64,000 bases of DNA from Hyphomicrobiales bacterium. GTDB lineage: Bacteria > Pseudomonadota > Alphaproteobacteria > Rhizobiales > Beijerinckiaceae. The DNA is taken from contig UBZM01000021.1 of the NCBI GenBank assembly GCA_900470095.1, positions 197,535 to 261,534 on the forward strand, written 5' to 3'. Of this stretch, positions 35,480 to 44,721 are shown in pieces (the stretch's first letter is position 1; the number at the start of each line of letters is the position of its first letter). Under the pieces are notes generated by a model. The model was not told the DNA's origin and did no database searches. It worked only from the letters and a program-made list of their open reading frames with translations. A program made the position numbers and the translations under genes.

Positions 35480-36253
35480 ATGAAGCCGCTTCAGCCCGTT
35501 TCCGTCCCGTCCCGCGTCGCGCTGGGGCTCGGCTTCTTCGTACTCTTCGTTGCGCTCTGGTCGGTCGCGACCTTCGGCGGCTATGTCCAGCGCCTCTTCC
35601 TGGCCGATCCGCTGACCATGGTCGGCGAGGGCTACAAGCTGCTCGTCGAATACGGCTTCGCGTTCGATATTGGCATGACGATCTGGCGTGTCCTCGGTGG
35701 CTTCATCCTCGCGGTCATCGTCGCGCTGCCGCTCGGCATCCTGATGGGCGCCTACAAGCCGATCGAGGCTTTCTTCGAGCCCTTCGTCTCCTTCGCGCGC
35801 TACCTGCCGGCCTCGGCCTTCATCCCGCTGCTCATCCTCTGGGCCGGCATCGGTGAGACGCAGAAGCTGCTCGTCATCTTCATCGGCTCGGTCTTCCAGA
35901 TCATTCTGATGATCGCCGTCGCGGTGGGCTCGATCCGGCGTGATCTCGTCGATGCCGCCTACACGCTGGGCGCCAGCGACCAGTCCGTGGTGATGCGCGT
36001 GCTGCTGCCCAATGCAGCGCCCGAGATTGCCGAGATCCTGCGCATGGTGCTGGGCTGGGCCTGGACCTATGTCATCGTCGCCGAGCTGATCGGCTCTTCC
36101 TCCGGCATCGGCCACATGATCACCGACAGCCAGGCGCTGCTGAACACCGGGCAGATCATCTTCGGCATCATCGTCATCGGCCTGATCGGGCTGGTCTCGG
36201 ATTTCCTGTTCAAGGCGGTCAATCAGCGCCTGTTCCCCTGGGCCGCGAAATGA
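35480..36253 (+). CDS. ABC importer permease (SsuC/TauC type)
   Basis: Inner-membrane permease, 257 aa from the ATG at 35480, 2 bp after the glycosylase stop. About six membrane helices; the cytoplasmic EAA loop, DAAYTLGASDQSVVMRVLLP, is intact and is of the nitrate/sulfonate/taurine class. The in-frame extension upstream to 35372 lies inside the glycosylase gene and is rejected. Its last bases overlap the ATPase start (ATGA). Confidence 0.93.
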   Translation: MKPLQPVSVPSRVALGLGFFVLFVALWSVATFGGYVQRLFLADPLTMVGEGYKLLVEYGFAFDIGMTIWRVLGGFILAVIVALPLGILMGAYKPIEAFFEPFVSFARYLPASAFIPLLILWAGIGETQKLLVIFIGSVFQIILMIAVAVGSIRRDLVDAAYTLGASDQSVVMRVLLPNAAPEIAEILRMVLGWAWTYVIVAELIGSSSGIGHMITDSQALLNTGQIIFGIIVIGLIGLVSDFLFKAVNQRLFPWAAK

Positions 36254-37029
36254 GCAAGCTCATCGTCGACAATGTCGGAAAGACCTTCCCTGCGCGTCTT
36301 GGCGGGCAGGCGACCCGGGCGCTGATGCCCACCTCCCTCAGCGTCTCCGACAACGACTTCATCACCATTCTCGGCCCGTCCGGCTGCGGTAAGTCGACCT
36401 TGCTGCGCATGATCGGCGGGCTGGAGACGCCGACAGAAGGGCGCATCCTGCTCGATGGCGAGACGGTGACAGGGCCCGGTGCGGACCGTGGCTTCGTCTT
36501 TCAGAGCTACACGCTCTTCCCCTGGCTGACCGTGGCGCAGAACATCGCCTTTGGCCTGCGCGAGAAGGGCGTGCCGGAGGCCGAGCGGCTGCGGATCGCC
36601 GCCGACTGGGCCGGACGCATCGGTCTCAAGGGCTTCGAGAACCATTTCCCTAAGCAGTTGTCGGGCGGCATGCAGCAGCGCACCGCGATCGCGCGCGCCC
36701 TCGCCAATGATCCAAAAATCCTGTTGCTGGACGAGCCCTTCGGCGCGCTCGACAACCAGACGCGCGCCCTGATGCAGGAGATGCTGCTCGGCATCTGGGA
36801 GCGCGAGCAGAAGACCGTGCTCTTCGTCACCCATGACGTCGAGGAGGCGATCTTCATGGCCTCGCGCGTCGTGGTGATCAGCGCCCGCCCGGGGCGCGTC
36901 AAGGCGGACATCCCGGTCGATCTCCCGCATCCGCGGCCCTACACGATCAAGACGAGCCCGGAATTCGTCGCGCTCAAGGAGCGGCTGGTCGAGGAGATCC
37001 GGGCGGAGGTGATGGCGAGCGCGGCTTAG
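36250..37029 (+). CDS. ABC importer ATPase (SsuB/TauB type)
   Basis: ATP-hydrolysing subunit, 259 aa. Walker A GPSGCGKSTLL, Q-loop FVFQSYTLFPW, signature LSGGMQQR, Walker B LLLDEPFGALD and the switch His in VTHDVEEA are all intact. The ATG overlaps the permease stop by four bases. With the binding protein at 34006 it completes a three-component importer; the glycosylase is the only foreign gene in the unit. Confidence 0.94.
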   Translation: MSKLIVDNVGKTFPARLGGQATRALMPTSLSVSDNDFITILGPSGCGKSTLLRMIGGLETPTEGRILLDGETVTGPGADRGFVFQSYTLFPWLTVAQNIAFGLREKGVPEAERLRIAADWAGRIGLKGFENHFPKQLSGGMQQRTAIARALANDPKILLLDEPFGALDNQTRALMQEMLLGIWEREQKTVLFVTHDVEEAIFMASRVVVISARPGRVKADIPVDLPHPRPYTIKTSPEFVALKERLVEEIRAEVMASAA

Positions 37030-37137
37030 CCCGCGACCTTGCGAAGGCAGGCCCGTGCGAGGGCCAGCCGACCTCAGGGCATGCTCCAGCGACGGCTTAT
37101 TGACATGCCGGTCGCTACGGTGGTTCCCTCTCCATAA

Positions 37138-37158
37138 TTGGCCTGACCACATGGCCAA
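37138..37158. promoter_or_regulatory. Inverted repeat upstream of the GntR gene
   Basis: TTGGCC (37138-37143) and GGCCAA (37153-37158) are perfect inverted arms around TGACCACAT, 47 bp before the GTG start of the FCD regulator. The centre contains TGACCA, close to the TGGTCA/TGACCA half-sites seen in FCD-family operators, so this is a candidate autoregulatory site. Confidence 0.5.
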
Positions 37159-37205
37159 ATTGACCTCGGTGCTGCCGAGGCAGGGGATGGACCGGGGAGT
37201 GACAC

Positions 37206-37961
37206 GTGCCGCTCGAAGCCGTCGAGTCGCCGCGCCTTTATCGTCAGATCGCCGATCAGCTGCGTCATCTCATTGACCGGCAGGAGTTTCCCGTCGGCGC
37301 ACGCCTGCCACCGGAGCGGGAACTCGCCGAAAAGCTCGGCGTCTCCCGTCCTTCAGTGCGCGAGGCCTTGATCGCGCTCGAGGTCGAGGGGCGGGTGCGT
37401 ATCCGGATGGGCTCCGGCGTCTACGTGATCGATCCGCCACGTCCGGTTCCCAGCGCCATCCTTGTCTCCGATGATGCGCCCGAGGGGCCTTTCGAGGTTC
37501 TGAAGGCGCGCGAGCTGGTGGAGAGCGCGATCTGCGCCGAGGCGGGAGGGCAGGCAACGGGCGAGGATCTCGCGCGCCTCGATGAAATCCTGCGCGGAAT
37601 GGGGGCTCCCGGATTGCCGAGCGACGAACTCGTCGCGCTCGATCGCGCCTTCCATGTCGCTATCGCGGGGATCCTGGGGAACTCCGTTCTGGCCCGCTTT
37701 GTCGGCACGTTGTTCGACCAGCGCATCAATCCATATTTCCAGCAACTCGCGAGCTATTTCGAGAGCGAAACGTCCTGGCGCGCCGCCGTCGCCGAGCATC
37801 GGGTCATCCGTGATGCGCTGGCCGCTGGATCGGGAGAGGCGGCCAGCACGGCGATGCGCCGGCACCTGCGCTGCTCGCAGGAGCGTTTCTCGCAGAGTTT
37901 CGGCGAAGGGGGTTCAAGCGGGCAGGAGAGCGTCAACTCCTGCCAGGCCAGCAAGAACTGA
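37206..37961 (+). CDS. GntR family regulator, FCD subfamily
   Basis: 251 aa from GTG 37206, preceded by GGGGAG. Residues 10-75 are a winged helix (LYRQIADQLRHLIDRQEFPV, LPPERELAEKLGVSRPSVRE); the C-terminal all-helical FCD domain carries metal-ligand-like residues (LDRAFHVAIAG, EHRVIRDALAAG, RRHLRCSQERF). FCD regulators usually bind hydroxy or keto acids. It is 56 bp ahead of the TRAP binding-protein gene and very likely controls it. Confidence 0.9.
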   Translation: MPLEAVESPRLYRQIADQLRHLIDRQEFPVGARLPPERELAEKLGVSRPSVREALIALEVEGRVRIRMGSGVYVIDPPRPVPSAILVSDDAPEGPFEVLKARELVESAICAEAGGQATGEDLARLDEILRGMGAPGLPSDELVALDRAFHVAIAGILGNSVLARFVGTLFDQRINPYFQQLASYFESETSWRAAVAEHRVIRDALAAGSGEAASTAMRRHLRCSQERFSQSFGEGGSSGQESVNSCQASKN

Positions 37962-37970
37962 CGCCAGGCA

Positions 37971-38003
37971 ACGATCTTCAAGTCCAAACGATCTTCGAGT
38001 CCA
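37971..38003 (+). repeat. Tandem direct repeat, 2 x 16 bp
   Basis: ACGATCTTCAAGTCCA (37971-37986) is repeated at 37988-38003 with one change (A to G) and a one-base spacer, a 17-bp period, right before the ribosome binding site of the TRAP binding-protein gene. It may be a duplicated regulator half-site or a replication-slippage product. Confidence 0.6.
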
Positions 38004-38017
38004 TGGGAGGACACCTG

Positions 38018-38992
38018 ATGAAGAGCTATCTGACACTGGCTGCAGCCTTTGCCGCGGGCCTCGTTCTTGCCGGGGCGCCGGCCCAGGCCCAGACCAAGCT
38101 GAAATGGGCGCATGTCTACGAGACGTCCGAGCCGTTCCACACCGAGTCGGTCTGGGCTGCGGACGAGATCAAAAAGCGCACCAACGGCAAATATGAGATC
38201 ACGGTCTACCCGGCCTCGCAGCTCGGCAAGGAAACCGACATCAACCAGGGCCTGACGCTGGGCACCGTCGACATGATCATCTCGGGCTCGAGCTTCGCGG
38301 CCCGCGCCTATCCGCCGATCGGCGTGACCTATTATCCCTTCATCTTCCGCGGCCCGGACCACCTCCTCGCCTATGTGAAGAGCGACGTCTTCAAGGAGAT
38401 GGCGAAGGGCTATCAGGAGAAGAGCGGGCACCAGATCCTGGCCGTCACCTATTACGGCACGCGCCACACCACCGCGAACAAGCCGATCAAGACCTGCGCG
38501 GACATGAAGGGGCTGAAGATCCGCGTGCCGGACGTGCCGGCCTATCTCGCCATGCCACGCGCCTGCGGCGCCAACACGACGCCGATCGCCTTCGCCGAGG
38601 TTTATCTCGCGCTCCAGAACGGTACGGTCGAGGCGCAGGAGAATCCGCTCAACACGATCGAGGCCAAGAAATTCTACGAGGTGCAGAAGCATATCGTCCT
38701 GACCGGACATATCGTCGACCACCTCAACACGGTCGTCTCCAAGCAGCTCTGGGACAAGCTCTCGCCCGAAGACCGCAAGATCTTCACCGACGTCGCGCAG
38801 GAGGCTGCCGAGCGTGCGACCAAGAAGATCCAGTCCGACGAGGTCAAGCTCGTGCAGGTCTTCAAGGACAAGGGCCTGTCGGTCAGCGAGATCGACAAGG
38901 CCGACTTCCTCGCCGCCGTCCAGAAGAATGTCAGCTTCGAGCAGTTCGGCTACCGCAAGGCCGACTGGGAGCGCATCCAAGCGATCAAGTGA
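38018..38992 (+). CDS. dctP: TRAP transporter substrate-binding protein (DctP)
   Basis: Periplasmic receptor of a tripartite ATP-independent importer; 324 aa from the ATG at 38018, which follows GGGAGG. Signal peptide MKSYLTLAAAFAAGLVLAGA ends at AQA. Family motifs are KWAHVYETSEPFHTESVWAA, the carboxylate-binding Arg region LKIRVPDVPAYLAMPRACGA, and PIAFAEVYLALQNGTVEAQE-NP. Ligand is an organic acid, probably a sugar acid or dicarboxylate, not identifiable here. A terminator follows before dctQ. Confidence 0.93.
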   Translation: MKSYLTLAAAFAAGLVLAGAPAQAQTKLKWAHVYETSEPFHTESVWAADEIKKRTNGKYEITVYPASQLGKETDINQGLTLGTVDMIISGSSFAARAYPPIGVTYYPFIFRGPDHLLAYVKSDVFKEMAKGYQEKSGHQILAVTYYGTRHTTANKPIKTCADMKGLKIRVPDVPAYLAMPRACGANTTPIAFAEVYLALQNGTVEAQENPLNTIEAKKFYEVQKHIVLTGHIVDHLNTVVSKQLWDKLSPEDRKIFTDVAQEAAERATKKIQSDEVKLVQVFKDKGLSVSEIDKADFLAAVQKNVSFEQFGYRKADWERIQAIK

Positions 38993-39008
38993 TCTGATCC
39001 GTCGCATC

Positions 39009-39035
39009 GGGCCGGTCTTTGACCGGCCCTTTTTT
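39009..39035 (+). terminator. Rho-independent terminator between dctP and dctQ
   Basis: GGGCCGGTC (39009-39017) pairs perfectly with GACCGGCCC (39021-39029) across a 3-base loop and is followed by six T. It is 17 bp after the dctP stop and 27 bp before dctQ, so most transcripts would end after dctP, giving an excess of binding protein over membrane subunits. Confidence 0.85.
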
Positions 39036-39061
39036 GTCCTCACGCCGAGCCGAGGCCGTCG

Positions 39062-39646
39062 ATGTCGAGCGAGACCCCGCAGGAGATCCATACTCCCGTC
39101 ACCAGCGAGGAAATCGCGCATGTCTTCGACGAGGCGCCGCCGCCTGCCGATCTGAGCGGCTATGGCGTCGAGGACTGGGTGACGCTCGCCGCCTTCTGGC
39201 TGATGGTCGGCTGCGTCGTGCTGCAGTTCTTCACGCGCTACGTCCTGAACGATTCCTACGCCTGGACCGAAGAGATCGCCATCTATGCGCTCATCGTCGT
39301 GGTCTTCCTCGGCGCCTCGATGTGCGTGCGGGCCTCGCGCCATATCCAGGTCGATTTCATCTACCGCTACCTGTCACCCGGCGCGGGGCGGATCCTGTCG
39401 ACAGGCGTCGATATGCTGCGGATCGCCTTCTTCGGCTACGCCACCTGGCTCATGTACAAATATGCATCGCTCATCCCCGATGAGATGATGACGACGATCC
39501 AGTTCCCGAAGTCGATCGTCTTCAATGCTGTCGTGATTGCCTTCGCGCTGATGACGCTGCGCGCGATCCAGGTCGCCTGGCAGAACGCACGCCGCGGCTA
39601 TTCGGTGCTGGAACGCCCTTCGGCTTTCGACGGCTCGGAGGCCTGA
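39062..39646 (+). CDS. dctQ: TRAP transporter small permease (DctQ)
   Basis: 194 aa with four membrane helices (WVTLAAFWLMVGCVVLQFFT, IAIYALIVVVFLGASMCVRA, RIAFFGYATWLMYKYAS, SIVFNAVVIAFALMTLRA) and the conserved RYVLNDSYAWTEEIA segment. The unusually long, acidic 40-residue N-terminus precedes the first helix. Three bases separate it from dctM. No strong ribosome binding site is visible before the ATG. Confidence 0.9.
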   Translation: MSSETPQEIHTPVTSEEIAHVFDEAPPPADLSGYGVEDWVTLAAFWLMVGCVVLQFFTRYVLNDSYAWTEEIAIYALIVVVFLGASMCVRASRHIQVDFIYRYLSPGAGRILSTGVDMLRIAFFGYATWLMYKYASLIPDEMMTTIQFPKSIVFNAVVIAFALMTLRAIQVAWQNARRGYSVLERPSAFDGSEA

Positions 39647-39649
39647 GGC

Positions 39650-41056
39650 ATGCTGATCCTGCTTGGAACCTTCCTCGGCCTGATGATCCTCGGCGTGCCG
39701 GTGGCCATCTCGATGGCCGTCGCCTCGCTCGCCTTCATCGTCATTTCCGGCACTGTGCCCGACGTCATCATGGCGCAGCGGATGATCGCCGGCGTCGAGA
39801 GTTTCCCGCTGCTGGCAGTGCCGTTCTTCATCCTTGCCGGCAATCTGATGAACATCGCCGGCGTCACCGGCCGCATCTATGCCTTCGCGGTCGCGCTTGT
39901 CGGCTGGATGCGCGGCGGCCTCGCCCAGGTCAACATCATCGGCTCGGTGATCTTTTCGGGCATGTCGGGCACAGCGATCGCGGATGCCGCGGGCATCGGC
40001 ACGATCGAGATCAAGGCCATGAAGGACCATGGCTATCCCATGGATGTTGCCGTGGGCGTGACGGCGGCCTCGGCGACGCTCGGGCCGATCATTCCGCCTT
40101 CCTTGCCCTTCGTCATCTACGGCATGATGTCGAACACCTCGATCGGTGCGCTCTTCCTGGGCGGCGTGATTCCCGGCGTGGTGATGACGCTGTTCATGAT
40201 GGGTACGGTCGCGGTTTTTGCCCGCATGCGGGGCTGGGGTGCCGACGCCAAATTCTCGCTGCGCCAGATCGGCTCGGCCGGGGTCGAGGTTCTGGTCGTG
40301 CTTGGCTTCCCCGTCCTGGCCTATCTGCTCGTCTGGGCAGGCCTGTCGGAGAATGTCGCGATCGGGCTCGCGCTCGTCGCCCTGCTGGCGCTCGATTATT
40401 ACTTCGATTTCTCGGCAGTCATGGCGCTGATGACGCCGGTCATCCTGATCGGTGGCATGACGCTGGGCTGGTTCACGCCGACGGAGGCTGCGGCTGCGGC
40501 GGTGATCTGGTCGCTCTTCCTCGGCCTCGTCCGCTATCGCTCGATGACGCTGCGCACGCTGACCAAGGCGACCTTCGACACGATCGAGACCACCGCCTCC
40601 GTCCTCTTCATCGTCACGGCCGCCTCGATCTTCGCCTGGCTGCTGACGGTCTCGAACACGGCGCAGATCCTGTCCGACCTGATCCTCGGGCTGACGCAGA
40701 ACAAATGGGTCTTCCTGATCCTGGTGAATCTGCTGCTGCTTTTCATCGGCTGCTTCCTCGACACCATTGCGGCAATCACCATCGTGGTACCGATCCTGCT
40801 GCCGATCGCCCTCAAGCTTGGCGTCGACCCGATCCATTTCGGGTTGATCATGACGCTGAACCTGATGATCGGTTTGTTGCATCCGCCGCTCGGCATGGTG
40901 CTCTTCGTGCTCTCTCGCGTGGCGAAGCTCTCAGTCGAGCAGACCACCATGGCGATCCTGCCCTGGCTGGTGCCGCTCTTCCTCGCACTCTTCGCCATCA
41001 CCTTCATTCCCGAGCTGACGCTATGGCTGCCGCGGACGATGGGGATGTTGCGGTAA
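39650..41056 (+). CDS. dctM: TRAP transporter large permease (DctM)
   Basis: 468 aa, about 12 membrane helices, the ion-coupled transport subunit. Family motifs: PLLAVPFFILAGNLMNIAGV, VIFSGMSGTAIADAAGIGTI, VTAASATLGPIIPPSLPFVI-YG, TPTEAAAAAVIWSL and IGCFLDTIAAITIVVPILLP. Slightly longer than the usual 425-440 aa because of an extended central helix pair. With DctP, DctQ and the GntR-FCD gene it makes a complete regulated importer. Confidence 0.93.
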   Translation: MLILLGTFLGLMILGVPVAISMAVASLAFIVISGTVPDVIMAQRMIAGVESFPLLAVPFFILAGNLMNIAGVTGRIYAFAVALVGWMRGGLAQVNIIGSVIFSGMSGTAIADAAGIGTIEIKAMKDHGYPMDVAVGVTAASATLGPIIPPSLPFVIYGMMSNTSIGALFLGGVIPGVVMTLFMMGTVAVFARMRGWGADAKFSLRQIGSAGVEVLVVLGFPVLAYLLVWAGLSENVAIGLALVALLALDYYFDFSAVMALMTPVILIGGMTLGWFTPTEAAAAAVIWSLFLGLVRYRSMTLRTLTKATFDTIETTASVLFIVTAASIFAWLLTVSNTAQILSDLILGLTQNKWVFLILVNLLLLFIGCFLDTIAAITIVVPILLPIALKLGVDPIHFGLIMTLNLMIGLLHPPLGMVLFVLSRVAKLSVEQTTMAILPWLVPLFLALFAITFIPELTLWLPRTMGMLR

Positions 41057-41186
41057 TCTTCAGCGGAGGAGCCAAGGCCCGCCGCCATGCACCAAAGTCG
41101 GGCCCCGGTTGCACTCCCAGGTTGAGGGTGTTGCACTGTAGGGGCTCAATTGCCATTTTTTCGGCGAAGGGGAGTTCACTGACGGA

Positions 41187-42383
41187 GTGACGTCCTTGCG
41201 CGCGCTCATTGAATCGATGTTGTCCCGGCTGGTGGGAAAATCCCGGCTCGATATCGTCTTCGCCGATGGGTCCCAACGCTCTGTCGGCGCCGGAAGTCAT
41301 CCAGGGCTGACGATGCGGATTCTCGACCGGCCGACCGAGGTGAAACTCGCGCTTAATCCCGAACTTGCCCTTGGCGAGGCGGTGATGGACGGGCGTGTCG
41401 TCGTCGAGCGTGGCAGCCTCTATGACCTTCTAGACATGCTGATCGCCGGAGCGTCCCGGCAGGAGTTGACTGCCTGGACGCGGCCGCTCACGCGCTTTCG
41501 CACGGCGATCAGGCGCGTTACCCAGAACAACAATCCGGCCTGGGCGAGACGCAACGTCGCACATCACTATGACTTGAGGACCGAGTTCTTCCGGCTCTTC
41601 CTCGATGAGGACCTGCAGTATTCCTGTGCCTACTTCCCGAGCCCCGATATCTCGCTCGCGGAGGCGCAGGCGGCCAAGAAGCACCATATCATTGCCAAGC
41701 TCGCGATCGAGCCGGGCCATCGCGTCCTCGATATCGGATCGGGCTGGGGGGGGCTGGGCCTGAGCATTGCACGCGAGACCGGTGCCTCGGTGAAGGGCAT
41801 CACCCTCTCGAGGGAGCAGCTCGCGGTCGCGCAGGAGCGTGCGGCTGCCGAGGAGCTGCCAGTCGATTTCCAGTTCCAGGATTACCGGACGCTCGCGGAA
41901 CCCTTCGACCGCATCGTCTCGGTCGGCATGTTTGAGCATGTCGGCGTGGGCTATTACCGCACCTATTTTCGCAAGGTGGCGGAACTGCTCACAGCGAACG
42001 GCGCCGCACTCATCCATACGATCGGCCGCACCACGCCGCCGGGGGCGACGAATCCCTTCATCGCCAAATACATCTTCCCCGGGGGCTATATTCCGGCCTT
42101 GTCGGAGATCACCGCGGCAGTTGAGCGCGAGGGCCTGATCATCACCGATGTCGAGGTGCTGCGTCTGCACTATGCCGAGACGCTGAAGGCCTGGCGCGAG
42201 CGCTTCCTCGCCCGGCGCAAGGAGGCGGTCGCCATGTATGACGAGCGCTTCGCACGGATGTGGGAGTTCTATCTTGCCGCATCCGAAGCGAGTTTCCGCC
42301 ATGACGATCTCGTCGTCTTCCAGCTCCAGCTTGCCAAGCGGCTCGACACCTTGCCGATGACGCGCGGCTACATGGAGGCTTGA
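41187..42383 (+). CDS. Cyclopropane-fatty-acyl-phospholipid synthase
   Basis: SAM-dependent methyltransferase that adds a methylene bridge to unsaturated acyl chains of membrane lipids; 398 aa from GTG 41187 (an ATG at 41217 is possible). The N-terminal lipid-binding domain (about 1-110) is followed by FLDEDLQYSCAYFPSPDISL, SAM motif I VLDIGSGWGGLGLSIA and the family motifs VSVGMFEHVGVGYYRTYF and IHTIGR. The bicarbonate-site residues around HVGVGYY look intact. Stands alone after the TRAP genes; a T-rich patch near 41154-41161 may belong to its promoter. Confidence 0.92.
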   Translation: MTSLRALIESMLSRLVGKSRLDIVFADGSQRSVGAGSHPGLTMRILDRPTEVKLALNPELALGEAVMDGRVVVERGSLYDLLDMLIAGASRQELTAWTRPLTRFRTAIRRVTQNNNPAWARRNVAHHYDLRTEFFRLFLDEDLQYSCAYFPSPDISLAEAQAAKKHHIIAKLAIEPGHRVLDIGSGWGGLGLSIARETGASVKGITLSREQLAVAQERAAAEELPVDFQFQDYRTLAEPFDRIVSVGMFEHVGVGYYRTYFRKVAELLTANGAALIHTIGRTTPPGATNPFIAKYIFPGGYIPALSEITAAVEREGLIITDVEVLRLHYAETLKAWRERFLARRKEAVAMYDERFARMWEFYLAASEASFRHDDLVVFQLQLAKRLDTLPMTRGYMEA

Positions 42384-42402
42384 AAGGAGCGTCGGCCGCG
42401 CG

Positions 42403-42990
42403 TCAATTTTGCGGAGCGGCCGACAGCGTGATCGCGAAGATCTCGCCGCTCCGGTGAGGATTCGTCAGGACGACGCCTTCGACCGATTCCAGCAGGGCAC
42501 TGTCGCCGGTGGCGAGCGTTTCCCGGTGATCCTGCGACGCAATCATCCAGCCATCTGAACGGGCAACGAGCACCAGGAGCGTTCCGGCCATCTCGAGCCG
42601 GATCGGGCCGGTGCCGCTGAAGCGCGTCACCTCGTGCAGCCAGCGACCGCGCCGGGTCATCACGTTGAGGTCGTCGATCGGCCCGTCCACCAATCGCCCC
42701 TCGACGGGTCTGTCGGCGGCGAACGGATAGGGCTCGGTGGACAGCTCGAGTTGCACGCTCTCACCGTCGCCGAAGGCCAGGACGATTCCCCGGCCCGTCA
42801 GCACTGACAAGGTCCTGTCGATGCCGGGAAAGACGGAGAAGGGGCCGTCCGTCCCGACATGGGCCATGGAAATCCGCCAGTCGAAGCCGTCCAGCGAGGC
42901 GCCGGGCGGATGCGCTGCGATCTCCGTCGTGGTGCCGCCGCCGTTCTTCCACGGCATGGTGCGGCACGCGCTGGCGCGGATGATGCGCAT
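42403..42990 (-). CDS. hutD: HutD family protein
   Basis: 195 aa from the ATG at 42990, 2 bp after the hutU stop. The bicupin start with PWKNGGGTTTEIAAHPPGA and FDWRISMAHVGTDGPFSVFP is diagnostic for HutD, a conserved hut-operon protein thought to act as a governor of histidine use, possibly by binding formylglutamate; it has no proven enzyme activity. Last gene of the minus-strand hut unit. Confidence 0.93.
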   Translation of the reverse strand: MRIIRASACRTMPWKNGGGTTTEIAAHPPGASLDGFDWRISMAHVGTDGPFSVFPGIDRTLSVLTGRGIVLAFGDGESVQLELSTEPYPFAADRPVEGRLVDGPIDDLNVMTRRGRWLHEVTRFSGTGPIRLEMAGTLLVLVARSDGWMIASQDHRETLATGDSALLESVEGVVLTNPHRSGEIFAITLSAAPQN

Positions 42991-42992
42991 GA

Positions 42993-44660
42993 TCAACCGA
43001 GAATGCCCGGCAGCTTCAGGCCCTTCGCCTTGGCGCAGTCGATCGCGATCTCATAGCCGGCATCGGCATGACGCATCACGCCGGTCGCCGGGTCGTTCCA
43101 CAGCACCCGCTCCAACCGCTTGGCCGCCTCCGGAGTACCGTCGGCGACGATGACGACGCCGGAATGCTGGGAATAGCCCATGCCGACGCCGCCACCATGG
43201 TGGAGCGAGACCCAGGTCGCGCCGCCTGCGGTGTTGAGCAGGGCATTCAGGAGGGGCCAGTCGGAGACGGCGTCCGAACCGTCCTTCATCGCTTCGGTCT
43301 CGCGGTTAGGCGAAGCGACCGAGCCGGAATCGAGATGGTCGCGGCCGATCACCACCGGGGCCTTCAATTCGCCCTTGGCCACCATCTCGTTGAAGGCGAG
43401 GCCGAGCCGGTGCCGGTCGCCGAGGCCGACCCAGCAGATCCGTGCCGGCAGGCCCTGGAACTTGATGCGCTCGCGCGCCATGTCGAGCCAGTTATGCAGG
43501 TGGTGATCGTCCGGCATCAGCTCCTTCACGCGCTGGTCCGTGCGATAGATATCCTCCGGATCGCCCGAGAGCGCAGCCCAGCGGAATGGCCCGACGCCAC
43601 GGCAGAACAGGGGGCGGATATAGGCCGGGACGAAGCCGGGGAAATCGAAGGCGTTGTCGACGCCCATGTCCTTCGCCATCTGGCGAATATTATTGCCGTA
43701 ATCCAGCGTCGGCACGCCCATCTGCTGGAAATCCAGCATGGCGCGGACATGCACGGCCATGGATTTCTTGGCGGCCTCGATCGTACCGGCAGGATCGCGC
43801 TCCTTGCGCTCCTCCCACTGCTCGAGCGTCCAACCGGCCGGCAGATAGCCGTTCAGGGGGTCATGGGCCGAGGTCTGGTCGGTGACGACATCCGGGCGGA
43901 TGCCGCGCCTGACCATGTCGGGGAAGACCTCCGCCGCATTGCCGAGCACGCCGACCGACACGGCCTTGCCTGCCGCATGGGCGCGCTTGATGATCTCCAG
44001 CGCCTCGTCGACGCTGTCGGCCTTCTCGTCGAGATAGCCGGTACGTAGCCGGAACTCGATGCTGGAGGGCTTGCACTCGATGGCGATCATCGAGGCCCCG
44101 GCCATCGTCGCGGCGAGCGGCTGGGCTCCGCCCATGCCGCCGAGCCCGCCGGTCAGGATCCACTTGCCCTTGAGGCTGCCGCCATAATGCTGGCGGCCGA
44201 CCTCGACAAAGGTCTCGTATGTGCCCTGAACGATGCCCTGCGTGCCGATATAGATCCAGGAACCGGCGGTCATCTGGCCGTACATCATCAGCCCGGCCTT
44301 ATCGAGCTCGTGGAAATGCTCCCAGTTCGCGTAGGCCGGCACGAGGTTCGAATTGGCGATCAGCACACGCGGTGCATCCGCATGGGTGCGGAACACTCCG
44401 ACTGGCTTGCCGGACTGTACCAGCAGCGTCTCGTCGGCTTCGAGCGAGCGCAGTGCGCCGACGATCCGGTCGAAATCCTCCCAGGTCCGGGCGGCGCGGC
44501 CGATGCCGCCATAGACCACGAGCTCGCCCGGCTTCTCGGCGACATCGGGGTCGAGATTGTTCATCAGCATGCGCAGCGGCGCTTCGGTCAGCCAGCTCTT
44601 GGCGGTGAGCTGGCTGCCCCTGGGGCTGCGGATGACGCGGCTGTTGTCGATGCGGGTCAT
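42993..44660 (-). CDS. hutU: Urocanate hydratase
   Basis: Second step of histidine degradation (urocanate to imidazolonepropionate) using tightly bound NAD+; 555 aa, normal length. Visible are [20 protein letters not shown], the glycine-rich NAD motif [32 protein letters not shown] and [15 protein letters not shown] with the active-site Cys near residue 410. Sixty-one base pairs separate it from hutG; hutD follows directly. Confidence 0.97.
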   Translation of the reverse strand: MTRIDNSRVIRSPRGSQLTAKSWLTEAPLRMLMNNLDPDVAEKPGELVVYGGIGRAARTWEDFDRIVGALRSLEADETLLVQSGKPVGVFRTHADAPRVLIANSNLVPAYANWEHFHELDKAGLMMYGQMTAGSWIYIGTQGIVQGTYETFVEVGRQHYGGSLKGKWILTGGLGGMGGAQPLAATMAGASMIAIECKPSSIEFRLRTGYLDEKADSVDEALEIIKRAHAAGKAVSVGVLGNAAEVFPDMVRRGIRPDVVTDQTSAHDPLNGYLPAGWTLEQWEERKERDPAGTIEAAKKSMAVHVRAMLDFQQMGVPTLDYGNNIRQMAKDMGVDNAFDFPGFVPAYIRPLFCRGVGPFRWAALSGDPEDIYRTDQRVKELMPDDHHLHNWLDMARERIKFQGLPARICWVGLGDRHRLGLAFNEMVAKGELKAPVVIGRDHLDSGSVASPNRETEAMKDGSDAVSDWPLLNALLNTAGGATWVSLHHGGGVGMGYSQHSGVVIVADGTPEAAKRLERVLWNDPATGVMRHADAGYEIAIDCAKAKGLKLPGILG

Positions 44661-44721
44661 GAATGGCTCCGTTCAAACCGTGATCGGGAAATGCGGAATG
44701 CGCCTTTCCGTCGGTTCAGGG

